Shown: piece by piece, positions 7,581 through 16,894 of the stretch
Numbering within the stretch: position 1 is the stretch's first letter
How the letters are laid out: every line of letters starts with the position of its first letter
Source of the DNA: G965267425 sp965267425
Lineage (GTDB): Bacteria; Bacteroidota; Bacteroidia; Flavobacteriales_E; Vicingaceae
Assembly: GCA_965267425.1 (NCBI GenBank)
Contig: OZ253959.1
Span: 496,001 to 560,000 of the forward strand
DNA: 64,000 nt
Reading direction: 5' to 3'
The notes under the pieces: model-generated
Database searches by the model: none
The model's input: only the letters and a program-made list of their open reading frames with translations
Told to the model about the DNA's origin: nothing
Made by a program: the position numbers and the translations under genes

Positions 7581-9920
7581 TTAAAATGGATAGCCAATAC
7601 CGAAATTCCACAATGGCACATTTGAATGAAAAAATTTCAGTTCAAATGGGTCTTCAGATCCTGGATCTTTCACTCTGTATGCAGCGTCCAATCGGATAAC
7701 GAAGAAGTTGAAATTTAGTCGCATGCCCAAACCTGATCCAATGGCCAAATCTCGCCATAGGTTATCTACTTCAAACTTTGCACCAGGTCTATCCGGGTCT
7801 TCATTTAACAACCAGATGTTTCCTGCATCAATGAACCCTGCGCCTTCAAGTACTTTTGTAATGGTAAATCGATATTCAAGATTGGTTTCCAGTTTGATAT
7901 CACCAATTTGATCAATCCCAATGTTCTCTCCTTCATATTTCGAAAGGTGTCCTGGTCCAAGAGATCGAAGTTGCCAGGCTCGAATTCCATTTGATCCTCC
8001 TCCGAAAAAGCTTTTTTCAAAAGGCATTACATTCACATTCCCATATGGCCAACCTACACCGGACATCAATCTCCACACCAGTGATGACCAATTGAACAAT
8101 TTGTAATTTTTGAATTCTACCTCTCCTTTCATGTATTGTGCATATCGTATGCCATTTACCGTAAACGCGCCGTCTTCGTCAGTTGGGGAATCCAGTAGCA
8201 ATTGATCAAATAAAAACATCAAGTTTCCGGCTGGTTCAATGCGCGTGCGCAAGTATTGATAATCTTGTTTTTTGGCAAAGGTTTGATTGGAATAAATGAA
8301 AGCATATGAACTGGCCAATATGAAGTGGTCAGAATATTGGTATTTCAATGATGAATTTTCTAGTTCATCAAGCTGTTTTTGAAATGATTCGCTGTTCGTA
8401 ATGTCGATGGTACTTAAATTAAGTGGCTCAATAATATGTCGTTTTCTGGCTGTTTCATACCAGGAATACCCTATGGAAGCATTGGCAATTGAACGTTGGT
8501 AATCCGGACGACTTTGGAAATTTAAAGATGTAGAAATAGATGTCTGTGGTTTGTTTCCTTTAGAAAAAGATTTGGTTTTGAAAGGAAGCAAGAACATCGG
8601 TACATCCAGCGATAAAGTCGGACCAAACTCAATTGTATTGAAAGGGGTATTGCTGATGACTTCTCCATCATCCGTAGTATTAATATGTTGAGCCTCTACG
8701 CTTCCGTTAACCCTGAGTTTTAATATTTCCGCACCCTTAAAAATGTTCTTATCCTGGTAAGCTAGATTTCCCCCAATACCCAAATTACCACCGGTATTGG
8801 TCAAATTGGATTCAATGGAAACCGATCTTCGTGTAATAGGAGAAAGTCGAATGGCACAATCCAAATAATATTCACCGGAATCTTCTACGGCCTCGTACGA
8901 AATGTTGATGTATTTGAAATTTTTCAATCCAGAGAGACGACGATACGTATTTTCATGTTTGGTAGCAGAATAATAATCTCCCACACTGAACAATATGGCT
9001 TGGCTTATCGCACGTTTTTTGTAAAGTGGATCTTCGTCCAAAAGAAAAGCTATGTTGTTGTGGTATACCGTATCCTTTGCATTGGTCAGCTGCCCAGGAT
9101 CGTAATTGGTGGTCACAAAAATGTTTCTGATTTTATACGCGCTTCCAACCGCCTGGGGTGGTTCTACGGGTAGTCCTGAAGATGAAACGGTGTCGAGTTC
9201 TGGAATTTGGATGTCAATGTTCACACGGTCTTTTTGTTGCAGTGTATCACATTGAAAGACAAACTTGTCCTTGTCTATCATAAAATACCCTTTGTTTTGC
9301 AGCACTCTGGCCAGTCGTTCTCTTTCATTATCCAACATGTCAAGATCGAAACGGGCACCGTCTTTAATTTGACTATCTACCGAGTCTTCGATAAGAATTT
9401 TTTGAATCCATTTATGATCAGTGGAAATGGATTTTTTCTTGATAACATGTGGCTGGTTATAGGAAATGGAATAGGTGATATTTACCTTTTTCCTTTTTAT
9501 CTTTTCTTCATAAGTCACTTCATTGTGATAAAAACCTTTGTTGCGAAGGTATAAGTGCAATTGCCGCACTGAGTTTTGTGTGGCCACTGAATCGTAAATC
9601 ACCGGTGCTTCTCCAATGGCTTCTTTAAGTTTAGCTTCACTATCTCTTTTGTAAAGATTATACCACCAAAGGTGAAATTTGAAAACCCAAAACAATCTAC
9701 GGTTGGGCTTTTGTTTGGCAAACAACAACAAGTCATCCCTGGATATATCTTTTAACTTCTCATCGCTCTTCAATTTGACTTTGTTGAGCAACAATTCATT
9801 ATCACTTAATTTTCTTGTAGGAGAACAACCTACAATTAAAAAAGCGAAGAGGACAACAAGTATTCTGGTTGATGGCAATGTAAAAAATTGTTTCAGCTCA
9901 ATTCTTTGATAGCTTTGCAA
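7581..9920 (-). CDS. tamL: TamL-type Omp85 outer membrane lipoprotein (BamA/TamA family)
   Basis: A BamA/TamA-superfamily protein with a lipobox (LIVGC), POTRA-like repeats in the N-terminal half (VTYSISYNQ-type strands at roughly 100-330) and a 16-stranded-barrel-type C-terminal half with the Omp85 signature region FFGGGSNGIRAWQLRSLGPG. It ends in an aromatic residue (GIGYPF), as barrel proteins do. Lipidated TamA homologues are a Bacteroidota feature (TamL, partner of TamB). The longest frame starts with TTG at 9920. A second TTG at 9878 would give an 18-residue lipoprotein signal that fits better with the palindromic promoter at 9910-9925. A tamB gene is not in this window. Confidence 0.87.
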   Translation of the reverse strand: MQSYQRIELKQFFTLPSTRILVVLFAFLIVGCSPTRKLSDNELLLNKVKLKSDEKLKDISRDDLLLFAKQKPNRRLFWVFKFHLWWYNLYKRDSEAKLKEAIGEAPVIYDSVATQNSVRQLHLYLRNKGFYHNEVTYEEKIKRKKVNITYSISYNQPHVIKKKSISTDHKWIQKILIEDSVDSQIKDGARFDLDMLDNERERLARVLQNKGYFMIDKDKFVFQCDTLQQKDRVNIDIQIPELDTVSSSGLPVEPPQAVGSAYKIRNIFVTTNYDPGQLTNAKDTVYHNNIAFLLDEDPLYKKRAISQAILFSVGDYYSATKHENTYRRLSGLKNFKYINISYEAVEDSGEYYLDCAIRLSPITRRSVSIESNLTNTGGNLGIGGNLAYQDKNIFKGAEILKLRVNGSVEAQHINTTDDGEVISNTPFNTIEFGPTLSLDVPMFLLPFKTKSFSKGNKPQTSISTSLNFQSRPDYQRSIANASIGYSWYETARKRHIIEPLNLSTIDITNSESFQKQLDELENSSLKYQYSDHFILASSYAFIYSNQTFAKKQDYQYLRTRIEPAGNLMFLFDQLLLDSPTDEDGAFTVNGIRYAQYMKGEVEFKNYKLFNWSSLVWRLMSGVGWPYGNVNVMPFEKSFFGGGSNGIRAWQLRSLGPGHLSKYEGENIGIDQIGDIKLETNLEYRFTITKVLEGAGFIDAGNIWLLNEDPDRPGAKFEVDNLWRDLAIGSGLGMRLNFNFFVIRLDAAYRVKDPGSEDPFELKFFHSNVPLWNFGIGYPF
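9888..9917 (+). promoter_or_regulatory. Promoter of the SpoU methyltransferase gene
   Basis: TTG (9888-9890), a 19-bp spacer, then TAGCTTTG (9910-9917) match the Bacteroidota consensus TTG-N19-TAnnTTTG. The methyltransferase ATG follows at 9938, giving a leader of about 14 bases. It is one half of a 16-bp palindrome. Confidence 0.7.
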
Positions 9921-9925
9921 AGCTA
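9918..9925 (-). promoter_or_regulatory. Mirror-image -7 element facing tamL
   Basis: The palindrome TAGCTTTGCAAAGCTA (9910-9925) places a second TAGCTTTG on the minus strand. It points at tamL and overlaps the TTG at 9920. If it is used, translation must begin downstream, for example at the TTG at 9878. No good -33 element is visible at 19 bp on this strand. Confidence 0.45.
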
Positions 9926-9937
9926 CATTTATTAAAA

Positions 9938-10687
9938 ATGCTTCTGTTAAAGGACAAAAAATTAATCAATTCCCTAAAGCAAAAAAAGTTCCGCAAGAAA
10001 TATGACCTTTTTGTAGTTGAGGGAATAAAAATGGTCCAGGAATTACTTCAAAGCGAATATGAAGTGCAACGACTTTTTGCAACTTCAGCATCTTGGAATG
10101 ATGAATACGAAGAAGCAATTCAAATAAGTGAAAAGGAACTTAATTCAATTTCTTTCCTCAAAGAACCCAATCAAGTACTTGCACTCGTAAAGATCCCTTC
10201 CCTTATTCCTGAGATTGAATCAAAAGATGGTGAAGTCACTTTGTTTTTAGATGACATTCAGGACCCGGGAAATTTGGGAACGATAATACGCATTGCAGAT
10301 TGGTTTGGCATTTCTCAGGTTATTTGTTCTTCCAACTGTGTTGATCTGTACAACCCGAAAGTGATTCAGGCAAGTATGGGGTCGTTTCTACGCGTTAGAA
10401 CTTGTTATGTTGAATCGGTAGAATGGATTAAAAACTGGAAAAAGCACAATGAATTACCTGTGTATGGGGCAGTGTTGGACGGCAAGAATGTATACGGGGA
10501 GAAATTGAATGGTGGATTAATCATTGTAGGAAATGAATCCCAGGGCATAAGTGATCAAGTAAAATTGTTGATTGATGTACCACTAACCATTCCGAAATTG
10601 GGCCAGGCGGAATCATTAAACGTGGCTATGGCTACATCTGTTTTATGCTCTGTATTTCAGCAAGAGCAACTTATCCTTCAAAAGTAA
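9938..10687 (+). CDS. SpoU/TrmH-family RNA 2'-O-methyltransferase (RlmB-like)
   Basis: A SAM-dependent rRNA/tRNA ribose methyltransferase of the trefoil-knot SPOUT class. The 249 residues split into an N-terminal substrate-binding domain (VEGIKMVQELL) and a C-terminal SpoU domain. The latter has motif 1 LDDIQDPGNLGTIIRIADWFG (about 103-123), motif 2 IIVGNESQGIS and motif 3 IPKLGQAESLNVAMATSV. These are the residues that bind SAM in the knot. The substrate nucleotide cannot be inferred. It is divergent from tamL with 17 bp between the longest frames, and its 3' end overlaps porT convergently by 17 bp. Confidence 0.92.
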   Translation: MLLLKDKKLINSLKQKKFRKKYDLFVVEGIKMVQELLQSEYEVQRLFATSASWNDEYEEAIQISEKELNSISFLKEPNQVLALVKIPSLIPEIESKDGEVTLFLDDIQDPGNLGTIIRIADWFGISQVICSSNCVDLYNPKVIQASMGSFLRVRTCYVESVEWIKNWKKHNELPVYGAVLDGKNVYGEKLNGGLIIVGNESQGISDQVKLLIDVPLTIPKLGQAESLNVAMATSVLCSVFQQEQLILQK

Positions 10688-11399
10688 GGGACAACAAGAA
10701 CATTCTTGGTTTCAAACGTTCCAATGGAGTGGAGAATGTGGTATTGTCTTGGATGAGCACATCACCTAAGGTATAAGACATCTTGGCTTCGATTCCGAAC
10801 TTAAAATATTCCAGATAAAAATCTGTACCCACACCAATTTCATAAGAATAGGTTTGACGCTTAAGTTTGACAACCACTTCTTCGTCTGGTACACCTTCAT
10901 TGTCAACGTTTTGGTCTGATACTAAATCTATGCTATATTTTCCACCGGTAATGATATATGCGGCAAAGTTATTCAGACGAGCAGACTTCAACTTCACCAA
11001 CAACGGAAGGTCTATGTAGGTAGATTCAACAGGTTTAATGACTTGTCGATATCCAATATTTACGAGATTATACTCGTATTCCAAATTTCGTTGAGCAAAT
11101 GAAATTGACGGAATAAATCTCAATTTGAGGTATTCATTGAAATTGAATGATGTAACGATTCCTAAATTAAATCCACTTTGAGGATCCACTGAAATCAACA
11201 ACAAAGAATCATTGGGATTGTTTGGGCCGGATCGTTCCAATTCCATGTTTGCACTGTTCAATCCAAGCGTAAATCCAAAATGGTAACGTCTTCGATCAAA
11301 GTCGGGCAAGTTTTTGGATTTGTATTTTTGCGCCACACTTCTTACTGAAATCAGGCAACTGATCACAACAATAAACAAGTATTTGTGGCTTACAATCAT
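10671..11399 (-). CDS. porT: T9SS component PorT (outer membrane beta-barrel)
   Basis: PorT is an outer membrane protein needed for type IX secretion. The 242 residues start with a signal peptide (hydrophobic IVVISCLI, cleavage near SVA-Q24). The family's N-terminal hallmark follows, NLPDFDRRRYHFGFTLGLN (about 30-48), then alternating strands such as YIDLPLLVKLKSARLNN that form a small barrel. The next gene is ubiE, a neighbourhood commonly seen for porT in Flavobacteriia. Together with the PorV/PorU-like pair at 36-42 kb and the sorting-domain tail at the left edge, it shows this cell uses T9SS. Confidence 0.85.
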   Translation of the reverse strand: MIVSHKYLFIVVISCLISVRSVAQKYKSKNLPDFDRRRYHFGFTLGLNSANMELERSGPNNPNDSLLLISVDPQSGFNLGIVTSFNFNEYLKLRFIPSISFAQRNLEYEYNLVNIGYRQVIKPVESTYIDLPLLVKLKSARLNNFAAYIITGGKYSIDLVSDQNVDNEGVPDEEVVVKLKRQTYSYEIGVGTDFYLEYFKFGIEAKMSYTLGDVLIQDNTTFSTPLERLKPRMFLLSLTFEG

Positions 11400-11435
11400 T
11401 AGTACGAATATAGCTTTTTACAAGTTTCGTCAGAT

Positions 11436-12170
11436 TTATAATTCCGGTTTTTCCGCATAGTAGATTGTTGATATCCCCATCATAAGAGGTGTCAAATGCG
11501 ACTTATGGTATCCACATGTATGCAACAAATCCAAAAAGCGGCTTCCATACGGGAAATTGTCCACGGATTCTGGCAAATAGCTGTAAGCATTTTGACTTCG
11601 TGACACCAATTTACCAATGCTTGGCAAAATGAAATGAAAATACAGATGATAAATCTGCTTAATTGGTGTTTTTTCTGGTTTGGATAATTCCAAAACCACC
11701 AATCGCCCCTTTGGTTTTAGTACTCTGAGAATTTCTTTTAGCCCCAGTTCCATGTTTTCAAAATTTCTCACACCGTATCCAACGGTCACAGCATCAAACG
11801 TATTGTCATTGAACGGTAAATTTTCAGAGTCACCTTCAACAAATTCTACGTTTCCTTGGATTGTATTTTTTTTGGCTTTGTCTCTTGCAATTTCAAGCAT
11901 ACCAGGGGAAAGATCTAATCCCAGGACGTCAGGGATATTTTGTTTCATGGCTTCAAATGCCAAATCTCCGGTTCCAGTGGCGATATCCAATAAATATTGA
12001 ACACTTCCATCTTTGTTAACGGTCTTAATGGCTTTGGTTCGCCAACTTTTATCAATGCCCAGAGTAAGAAAATGATTTAGGAAGTCATATCGACGTGAAA
12101 TACTGTCAAACATTTGCTTGACTTGTACTTTTTTTCCTTCGTTTGAATGTTTATCTGGTAATGTTGTCAT
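11436..12170 (-). CDS. ubiE: Demethylmenaquinone methyltransferase
   Basis: SAM-dependent C-methyltransferase for the last step of menaquinone synthesis (MenG/UbiE). In this phylum the quinone is expected to be menaquinone. The 244 residues have SAM motif I LLDIATGTGDLAFEA (about 60-74), post-I LGLDLSPGML, and the family signatures FDAVTVGYGVRNFENMELGL and EILRVLKPKGRLVVLEL. The C-terminal SYLPESVDNFPYG is also conserved. It is in a leftward run with trkH upstream (10-bp gap) and porT downstream (36-bp gap). Confidence 0.96.
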   Translation of the reverse strand: MTTLPDKHSNEGKKVQVKQMFDSISRRYDFLNHFLTLGIDKSWRTKAIKTVNKDGSVQYLLDIATGTGDLAFEAMKQNIPDVLGLDLSPGMLEIARDKAKKNTIQGNVEFVEGDSENLPFNDNTFDAVTVGYGVRNFENMELGLKEILRVLKPKGRLVVLELSKPEKTPIKQIYHLYFHFILPSIGKLVSRSQNAYSYLPESVDNFPYGSRFLDLLHTCGYHKSHLTPLMMGISTIYYAEKPEL

Positions 12171-12180
12171 TCTTCAATTA

Positions 12181-14007
12181 TTATCCCACCATAGTATGTC
12201 CTTGTGGATACTTATAACCTGTACTGATTGCTTTTTTCCCCAAGGCAAATGCCACCGTAAGTGTACCTATTCGTCCAATAAACATGGATGCAATGATTAT
12301 GATTTTGCCAATGGGTGAAAGTTCACTGGTGATGCCAGTTGAAAGTCCTACTGTTCCAAAAGCAGATACTTCTTCAAAAATAATGTCCAATATGGAGCGA
12401 TTCGCTTGATTGAGAATATCTGATTCCGTAATGGACAATAAGAAAATGCAAATCAAGTTTCCCACTACAAAAAACACAAAAACCGCAAAGGCTCTAAAAA
12501 CCAGATCGTTGGATATGGTTTTTTTGAACAGTTCTATGTTCTTTTTACTTCGAATAGTGCTAATGGTGGTGGCCCAAAGCAATGCAAATGTGGAGGTTTT
12601 GATTCCACCTCCTGTGGAACTGGATGACGAACCCACAAACATGAGAAACAGCATAACTATGGTCATGGGGATGCCCAAAGCTGCAATGTCCACGGTATTA
12701 AATCCACTGGTTCGGGTAACGGATTGAAACAATGAAGTGGTTACTTTTCCAATAAATGAGTGATCTGCCAATGTATTATTGGCTTCCAGTACATAAAACA
12801 ATACAGTTCCTAAAACCACTAAAGCCAGAGAAAAATTGAGCGCAATTTTTGTGCTAAAGGTTATTTGCTTCCAAGGGTTTTCTATCCTGTTTTTGATATT
12901 TCGCCAACCAAATAAATCAAACATGGCAACAAACCCAAGTGCGCCTAAAAAGACCAACAAAGAAATGATATTGTGCGTCAGGTAATTATACTTCAGATAA
13001 TCATTGAATAACCCATCTGTCATCAACGAGAACCCTGCATTGTTAAATGCCGAAAAAGAATGAAATAACGAAAAGAAAAGCCGGTCTCCTGAAGTTTCAA
13101 AGGGTAACGCATCGTTCCAACTGTAATACAAAAGTAAGGTGCCGATAATTTCAATGGCAAAACTCCAGATGATGACCCTTCCTAGCATGCCTTTTGCACT
13201 GATGAACGATTCTTTATTTACAAAATCTTCAATCACCGAATGGTGTTTTACACCTACTCCAAATTTTGCCATCAGGGCTAGAAATGAACCAAAAGCAATA
13301 ATGTTTAATCCTCCTAATTTGATTAAAATGAGCAATACAAATTGCCCTTTAAATGTGAAGAAAGTGGCTGTGTCTTCTACAATCAAACCCGTTACGCAAG
13401 TGGCACTGGTTGACGTAAAAAATGCATCAATTAATTCCATACTTCCTGCCTGAACGGTCATTTCCGGAAGCATAAGTAAGACGGTCCCACCTACAATGAG
13501 AGCCAAGAAACTGAGAATGAATATCAATGAAGGATGTAATTTGAAGCTCGGTAGAATGGTAGAGGTTCTGGCAATTTGCACAAACACCACCACCAGAAAA
13601 TACATCTGTATGAAAATGGTATAGTAATCGGTAATTTTTTCAATTCCAATGCCAATAAACAACCTGGATAGTACCAGCGAATCAAAGAAATTATAACTGA
13701 TTCCTTCAACAATGAGAAATAACATCAATAGCCCTTCAAACCAGTTCTTTCGAAAGAACTTTCGGGGTTCGTAGGTATAAAGAATTTTGACGACAAAGTT
13801 TAAGATGTAAAAACCGAAACTGGTTTGAACAATGGTCAAAAGGATATTACGACTTTCTTCTGAATGGGGAAATCCATAGTAATACACCAATGCGGCTGCA
13901 GCAACAATGGAAACCACAACAATGATGCTCTTAAAAATGGGAAGAACATATTTTTTGCTGCTGTAAAGCTTTAGATTAACAAACTCCCGAAAACCGCGAA
14001 GGGTCAT
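12181..14007 (-). CDS. TrkH/KtrB-family potassium uptake channel subunit
   Basis: Integral inner-membrane cation translocator. The 608 residues hold about 12 membrane segments: a long N-terminal extension with four helices, then four M1-P-M2 repeats. The selectivity loops are visible: TSTSATCVTGL, HSFSAFNNAGFS, TRTSGFNTVD and SAFGTVGLSTG. Each has the conserved glycine. The M3 gate region TGGGIKTSTFA is also intact. The protein is longer than KtrB because of the N-terminal extension. No TrkA/KtrA regulatory gene is adjacent, so the partner must be elsewhere. Its start overlaps the stop of the heptose kinase gene by 4 bp (ATGA), suggesting translational coupling. Confidence 0.9.
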   Translation of the reverse strand: MTLRGFREFVNLKLYSSKKYVLPIFKSIIVVVSIVAAAALVYYYGFPHSEESRNILLTIVQTSFGFYILNFVVKILYTYEPRKFFRKNWFEGLLMLFLIVEGISYNFFDSLVLSRLFIGIGIEKITDYYTIFIQMYFLVVVFVQIARTSTILPSFKLHPSLIFILSFLALIVGGTVLLMLPEMTVQAGSMELIDAFFTSTSATCVTGLIVEDTATFFTFKGQFVLLILIKLGGLNIIAFGSFLALMAKFGVGVKHHSVIEDFVNKESFISAKGMLGRVIIWSFAIEIIGTLLLYYSWNDALPFETSGDRLFFSLFHSFSAFNNAGFSLMTDGLFNDYLKYNYLTHNIISLLVFLGALGFVAMFDLFGWRNIKNRIENPWKQITFSTKIALNFSLALVVLGTVLFYVLEANNTLADHSFIGKVTTSLFQSVTRTSGFNTVDIAALGIPMTIVMLFLMFVGSSSSSTGGGIKTSTFALLWATTISTIRSKKNIELFKKTISNDLVFRAFAVFVFFVVGNLICIFLLSITESDILNQANRSILDIIFEEVSAFGTVGLSTGITSELSPIGKIIIIASMFIGRIGTLTVAFALGKKAISTGYKYPQGHTMVG

Positions 14008-15002
14008 TTTTCACCGTGCATTAATAAGTGCGCCTCATCCATGAATTGTTCCTTATCAATAGGAATTACGCCAACTTTTTCACATACCAACCCCCCGGCA
14101 AGATTAGATAAACTTGCGATGGTTTTAATATTTTGATCCAACGCCAGACAAAGAGATGCCACAGCAATAACTGTATCCCCGGCACCTGACACATCTGATA
14201 TGTTTCTGATATGGGCAGCAATGTGGTATGACTCTTCTCCTGATTGAATAAAAACGCCTTTTTCTGAAAGCGTAAAAAAAGAAATGTCGTGATGAAGCTT
14301 TTCTGTAAGCAATGATGCCGCTTTTGACAACTGTTCGTCATCACTTGAATTGATGGTCATGTTCAATCCTTCTTCCAATTCTTTCAAATTTGGCTTGAAC
14401 AATGTCACTTCCTTGTATTCAAAATAATTCTCAGACTTGGGATCCACTGTTGTAGGAATATTGTGCTTTTTGGCCAACTTAATGACGTGTTGAATCACAC
14501 CTTTTGTCAAGACCCCTTTGTTGTAATCTTCAAATACAATCACATCAATTTTTGTAGTGGAAATGATGTCTTCTATTCTTTTGAGAAGATCTTCACTTTC
14601 TTTGTCCGATAGTGCTTTATCTACTTCCGCATCTACACGAAGTAGCTGATGATTGTTTCCAATTATTCTGGTTTTCACTGTAGTGTACCTTACACTGCTG
14701 CGAACAATGCCAACATTGGTTATTTCTCTTTTGTTCAGCAATTGTTCAAACACATTCGCAAATTCATCGTTACCTACAACAGAACATAATATTGGATTGG
14801 CGCCAAGTGCCTTCATGTTGATGGCCACATTTGCAGCTCCACCCAACCGATTTTCTCGCTGTTCCAGGGATACCACAGGAACAGGTGCTTCAGGAGAAAT
14901 TCGATTCACTTTACCTTTGAAATAAGAGTCGACCATCACGTCTCCGATTACAAGGGCGTTCACATCTTGAAACTTCTTAAATAATGTGCTGATGGCTTGC
15001 AA
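14004..15002 (-). CDS. hldA: D-glycero-beta-D-manno-heptose-7-phosphate kinase (HldA / HldE kinase domain)
   Basis: PfkB-family (ribokinase-like) kinase that makes heptose 1,7-bisphosphate in ADP-heptose synthesis. The 332 residues match the N-terminal half of E. coli HldE: IGDVMVDSYFKGKVNRISPEAPVPVV (about 18-43, substrate lid), GGAANVAINMKALG, and the anion-hole motif SGAGDTVIA near the C-terminus. The adenylyltransferase half is absent, so this is the split HldA form. The previous pathway enzyme, GmhA, is encoded at 57928-58497, far away. The gene is 4 bp downstream of the aminotransferase and overlaps trkH. Confidence 0.88.
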   Translation of the reverse strand: MQAISTLFKKFQDVNALVIGDVMVDSYFKGKVNRISPEAPVPVVSLEQRENRLGGAANVAINMKALGANPILCSVVGNDEFANVFEQLLNKREITNVGIVRSSVRYTTVKTRIIGNNHQLLRVDAEVDKALSDKESEDLLKRIEDIISTTKIDVIVFEDYNKGVLTKGVIQHVIKLAKKHNIPTTVDPKSENYFEYKEVTLFKPNLKELEEGLNMTINSSDDEQLSKAASLLTEKLHHDISFFTLSEKGVFIQSGEESYHIAAHIRNISDVSGAGDTVIAVASLCLALDQNIKTIASLSNLAGGLVCEKVGVIPIDKEQFMDEAHLLMHGEK

Positions 15003-15005
15003 TGG

Positions 15006-16211
15006 CTAATCTGTTAAATTATTGAGTGCTTGGGCCATGCGGTCAATGGCTTTTATCAAATTTTCCTCTGAGGTGGCAAACGAAATTCGAATACACTTTG
15101 GTTGACCAAAAGCATCACCTCCAACTGTGGCAACATGTGCTTCCGTTAGGAAATACATGGATAAATCACTGGCAGATTGAATCACATGGTCTTTGTACTT
15201 TTTTCCAAAAAATGCGGAAAAATCAGGGAATAAATAAAATGCTCCTTTTGGTTCATTGCAGATAATTCCATCGATTTGACTCAATCGTTCAATCACAATT
15301 TTTTTTCTGGATTTAAACGCATCCAACATATACGATAAATCTGCAGGGTCTTTTTCTACAGCCCATTTGGTAGCCAATTGTGCAATGCTGCATGTGGCTG
15401 AAGTAATTTGTCCTTGAATTTTGATGGCTGCATCTGCAATCCATTGGGGAGCTGCAATGTATCCAACTCTCCATCCAGTCATTGCATAACCTTTTGACAC
15501 ACCATTCACAATCACCACCTGATCTCGAACTTCTTCAAACTGCGCAATGGACTCATGCTTTCCCACATAATTAATGTACTCGTAAATTTCGTCTGAAATT
15601 ATAGTAATGTCTTTGTGATTGGCAATCACTTGAGCCAATCCCTTTAATTCCTCTTTTGTATAAACGCTGCCGCTTGGATTGCACGGCGAGCTATAGATGA
15701 TCAACTTGGTTTTTCCAGTAATTGAAGACGCTAATTGTTCTGCAGAGATTTTGAAATCATCTTCAACTTCAGAAGGGATAACTACAGGAATTCCACCTGC
15801 TAGTTTTACAACTTCCTCATAACTTACCCAATATGGGGCAGGTAAAATTACTTCATCTCCCTCATTTACAAGGCTTAAAACAATATTTGCAATCGATTGC
15901 TTGGCGCCTGTTGAAACCACTATTTGAGAAGGAGCGAAGTCTAGTTCGTTATCTCGTTTGAGTTTTCTGCTGATGGCTTGCCTGACGTCCATGTATGCCG
16001 GTACTGGTGTATAATGCGTCATGTTTTTGTCCAGCGCTGCTTTTGCAGCATCTTTGATATCTTCTGGTGTATCAAAGTCAGGTTCTCCAAGACTAAGATT
16101 AATGATATCCAATCCTTGTTCGGATAATTCACGACTTTTTCTGCTCATAGCCAAGGTGGCTGATTCAGATAAATTAAGCAGTCGATCAGAAAGTCTGGAA
16201 CCGTTTGACAT
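15006..16211 (-). CDS. aspC: Aspartate aminotransferase (class I/II PLP enzyme)
   Basis: PLP-dependent transfer of an amino group between aspartate and 2-oxoglutarate. About 401 residues of the AspB-like I-gamma subgroup. Motifs are SLGEPDFDTPEDIK near the N-terminus, STGAKQSIANI, SPCNPSGSVYTKEEL, SDEIYEYINY (PLP-binding Asp and Tyr) and VSKGYAMTGWRVGYI, in which the Lys forms the internal aldimine and the Arg binds the substrate carboxylate. An in-frame start at 16232 adds seven residues; the ATG at 16211 (MSNGSRLSDR) is preferred. A TAGTTTTG core lies upstream. Confidence 0.93.
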   Translation of the reverse strand: MSNGSRLSDRLLNLSESATLAMSRKSRELSEQGLDIINLSLGEPDFDTPEDIKDAAKAALDKNMTHYTPVPAYMDVRQAISRKLKRDNELDFAPSQIVVSTGAKQSIANIVLSLVNEGDEVILPAPYWVSYEEVVKLAGGIPVVIPSEVEDDFKISAEQLASSITGKTKLIIYSSPCNPSGSVYTKEELKGLAQVIANHKDITIISDEIYEYINYVGKHESIAQFEEVRDQVVIVNGVSKGYAMTGWRVGYIAAPQWIADAAIKIQGQITSATCSIAQLATKWAVEKDPADLSYMLDAFKSRKKIVIERLSQIDGIICNEPKGAFYLFPDFSAFFGKKYKDHVIQSASDLSMYFLTEAHVATVGGDAFGQPKCIRISFATSEENLIKAIDRMAQALNNLTD

Positions 16212-16229
16212 AAATGAATGAATGAGAGA

Positions 16230-16237
16230 CAAAACTA
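16230..16237 (-). promoter_or_regulatory. Candidate -7 element upstream of aspC
   Basis: TAGTTTTG on the minus strand, 18 bp upstream of the preferred aspC ATG, matches TAnnTTTG. No clear -33 TTG is seen. It would make the longer start at 16232 impossible. Confidence 0.4.
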
Positions 16238-16272
16238 ATAAATTGGCCTTTATGGACGTTGTATTTATTTAA

Positions 16273-16280
16273 TAACTTTG
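16273..16280 (+). promoter_or_regulatory. Candidate -7 element for the small membrane protein gene
   Basis: TAACTTTG on the plus strand matches TAnnTTTG, 21 bp upstream of the ATG at 16302. No TTG is at the 19-bp distance. Confidence 0.4.
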
Positions 16281-16301
16281 AACGGCTTATAACAAGTGCA
16301 C

Positions 16302-16832
16302 ATGAACATAGCAGAAGAAATAATTGAAACACTGAAGTTTATTATTCCGGCAATACTGGTTTTCCTAACCGCCTACGTTATTTTGAAACGTTTTTTGGAA
16401 AGTGAAAGACGAAAAATGGCCATGGAATTGCGCAAAGAAAATTTCAAGCTGATAACACCTGTTCGGTTGCAAGCTTATGAACGTGTTATTTTATATCTCG
16501 AGCGAATTAGCATGGATAACCTAATTCGTCGTGTGAATAAAACCGGAATGACTGCAGATGAATTACAGATGGAATTGATCAAAGCAATTCGTTCGGAATA
16601 CGATCACAATTTATCTCAACAATTGTATATGAGCAACAATGCCTGGAATACAGTTCGGGCTGTTAAAGAAGAAATGATCAAATTGATTCATACTGCTGCC
16701 GCGGAAATTCGTTCCGGTTCAAGTTCAATTGACCTAAGTAAGCTGATTCTCAACATGGTATCAACATTGGAAAAAGCACCTAATCAAGCAGCGATTGAAA
16801 TTCTGAAAAAAGAAATCAGACAATTATTTTAA
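16302..16832 (+). CDS. Conserved Bacteroidota membrane-anchored protein (DUF7935-like)
   Basis: A 176-residue protein with one N-terminal membrane helix (IIPAILVFLTAYVILKRFL, about 14-32), then a charged, mostly helical cytoplasmic part including LITPVRLQAYERVILYLERIS. The pattern resembles a conserved Bacteroidota family that I recall as DUF7935; that name is from memory and tentative. Function is unknown. A GTG at 16296 is also in frame, but the ATG at 16302 is the more likely start. It stands between the divergent aminotransferase gene and doxX. Confidence 0.7.
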   Translation: MNIAEEIIETLKFIIPAILVFLTAYVILKRFLESERRKMAMELRKENFKLITPVRLQAYERVILYLERISMDNLIRRVNKTGMTADELQMELIKAIRSEYDHNLSQQLYMSNNAWNTVRAVKEEMIKLIHTAAAEIRSGSSSIDLSKLILNMVSTLEKAPNQAAIEILKKEIRQLF

Positions 16833-16894
16833 GATTCTGCGAGTTTACTTTTTAGCCTGAATTTTGTATCTTCCTGATATCTAAATCCAAGGCA

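Noticed and set aside
12410..13453. Plus-strand open frames inside trkH
   Set aside because: They are complements of the membrane-protein codons, with low-complexity composition and no recognisable domain.
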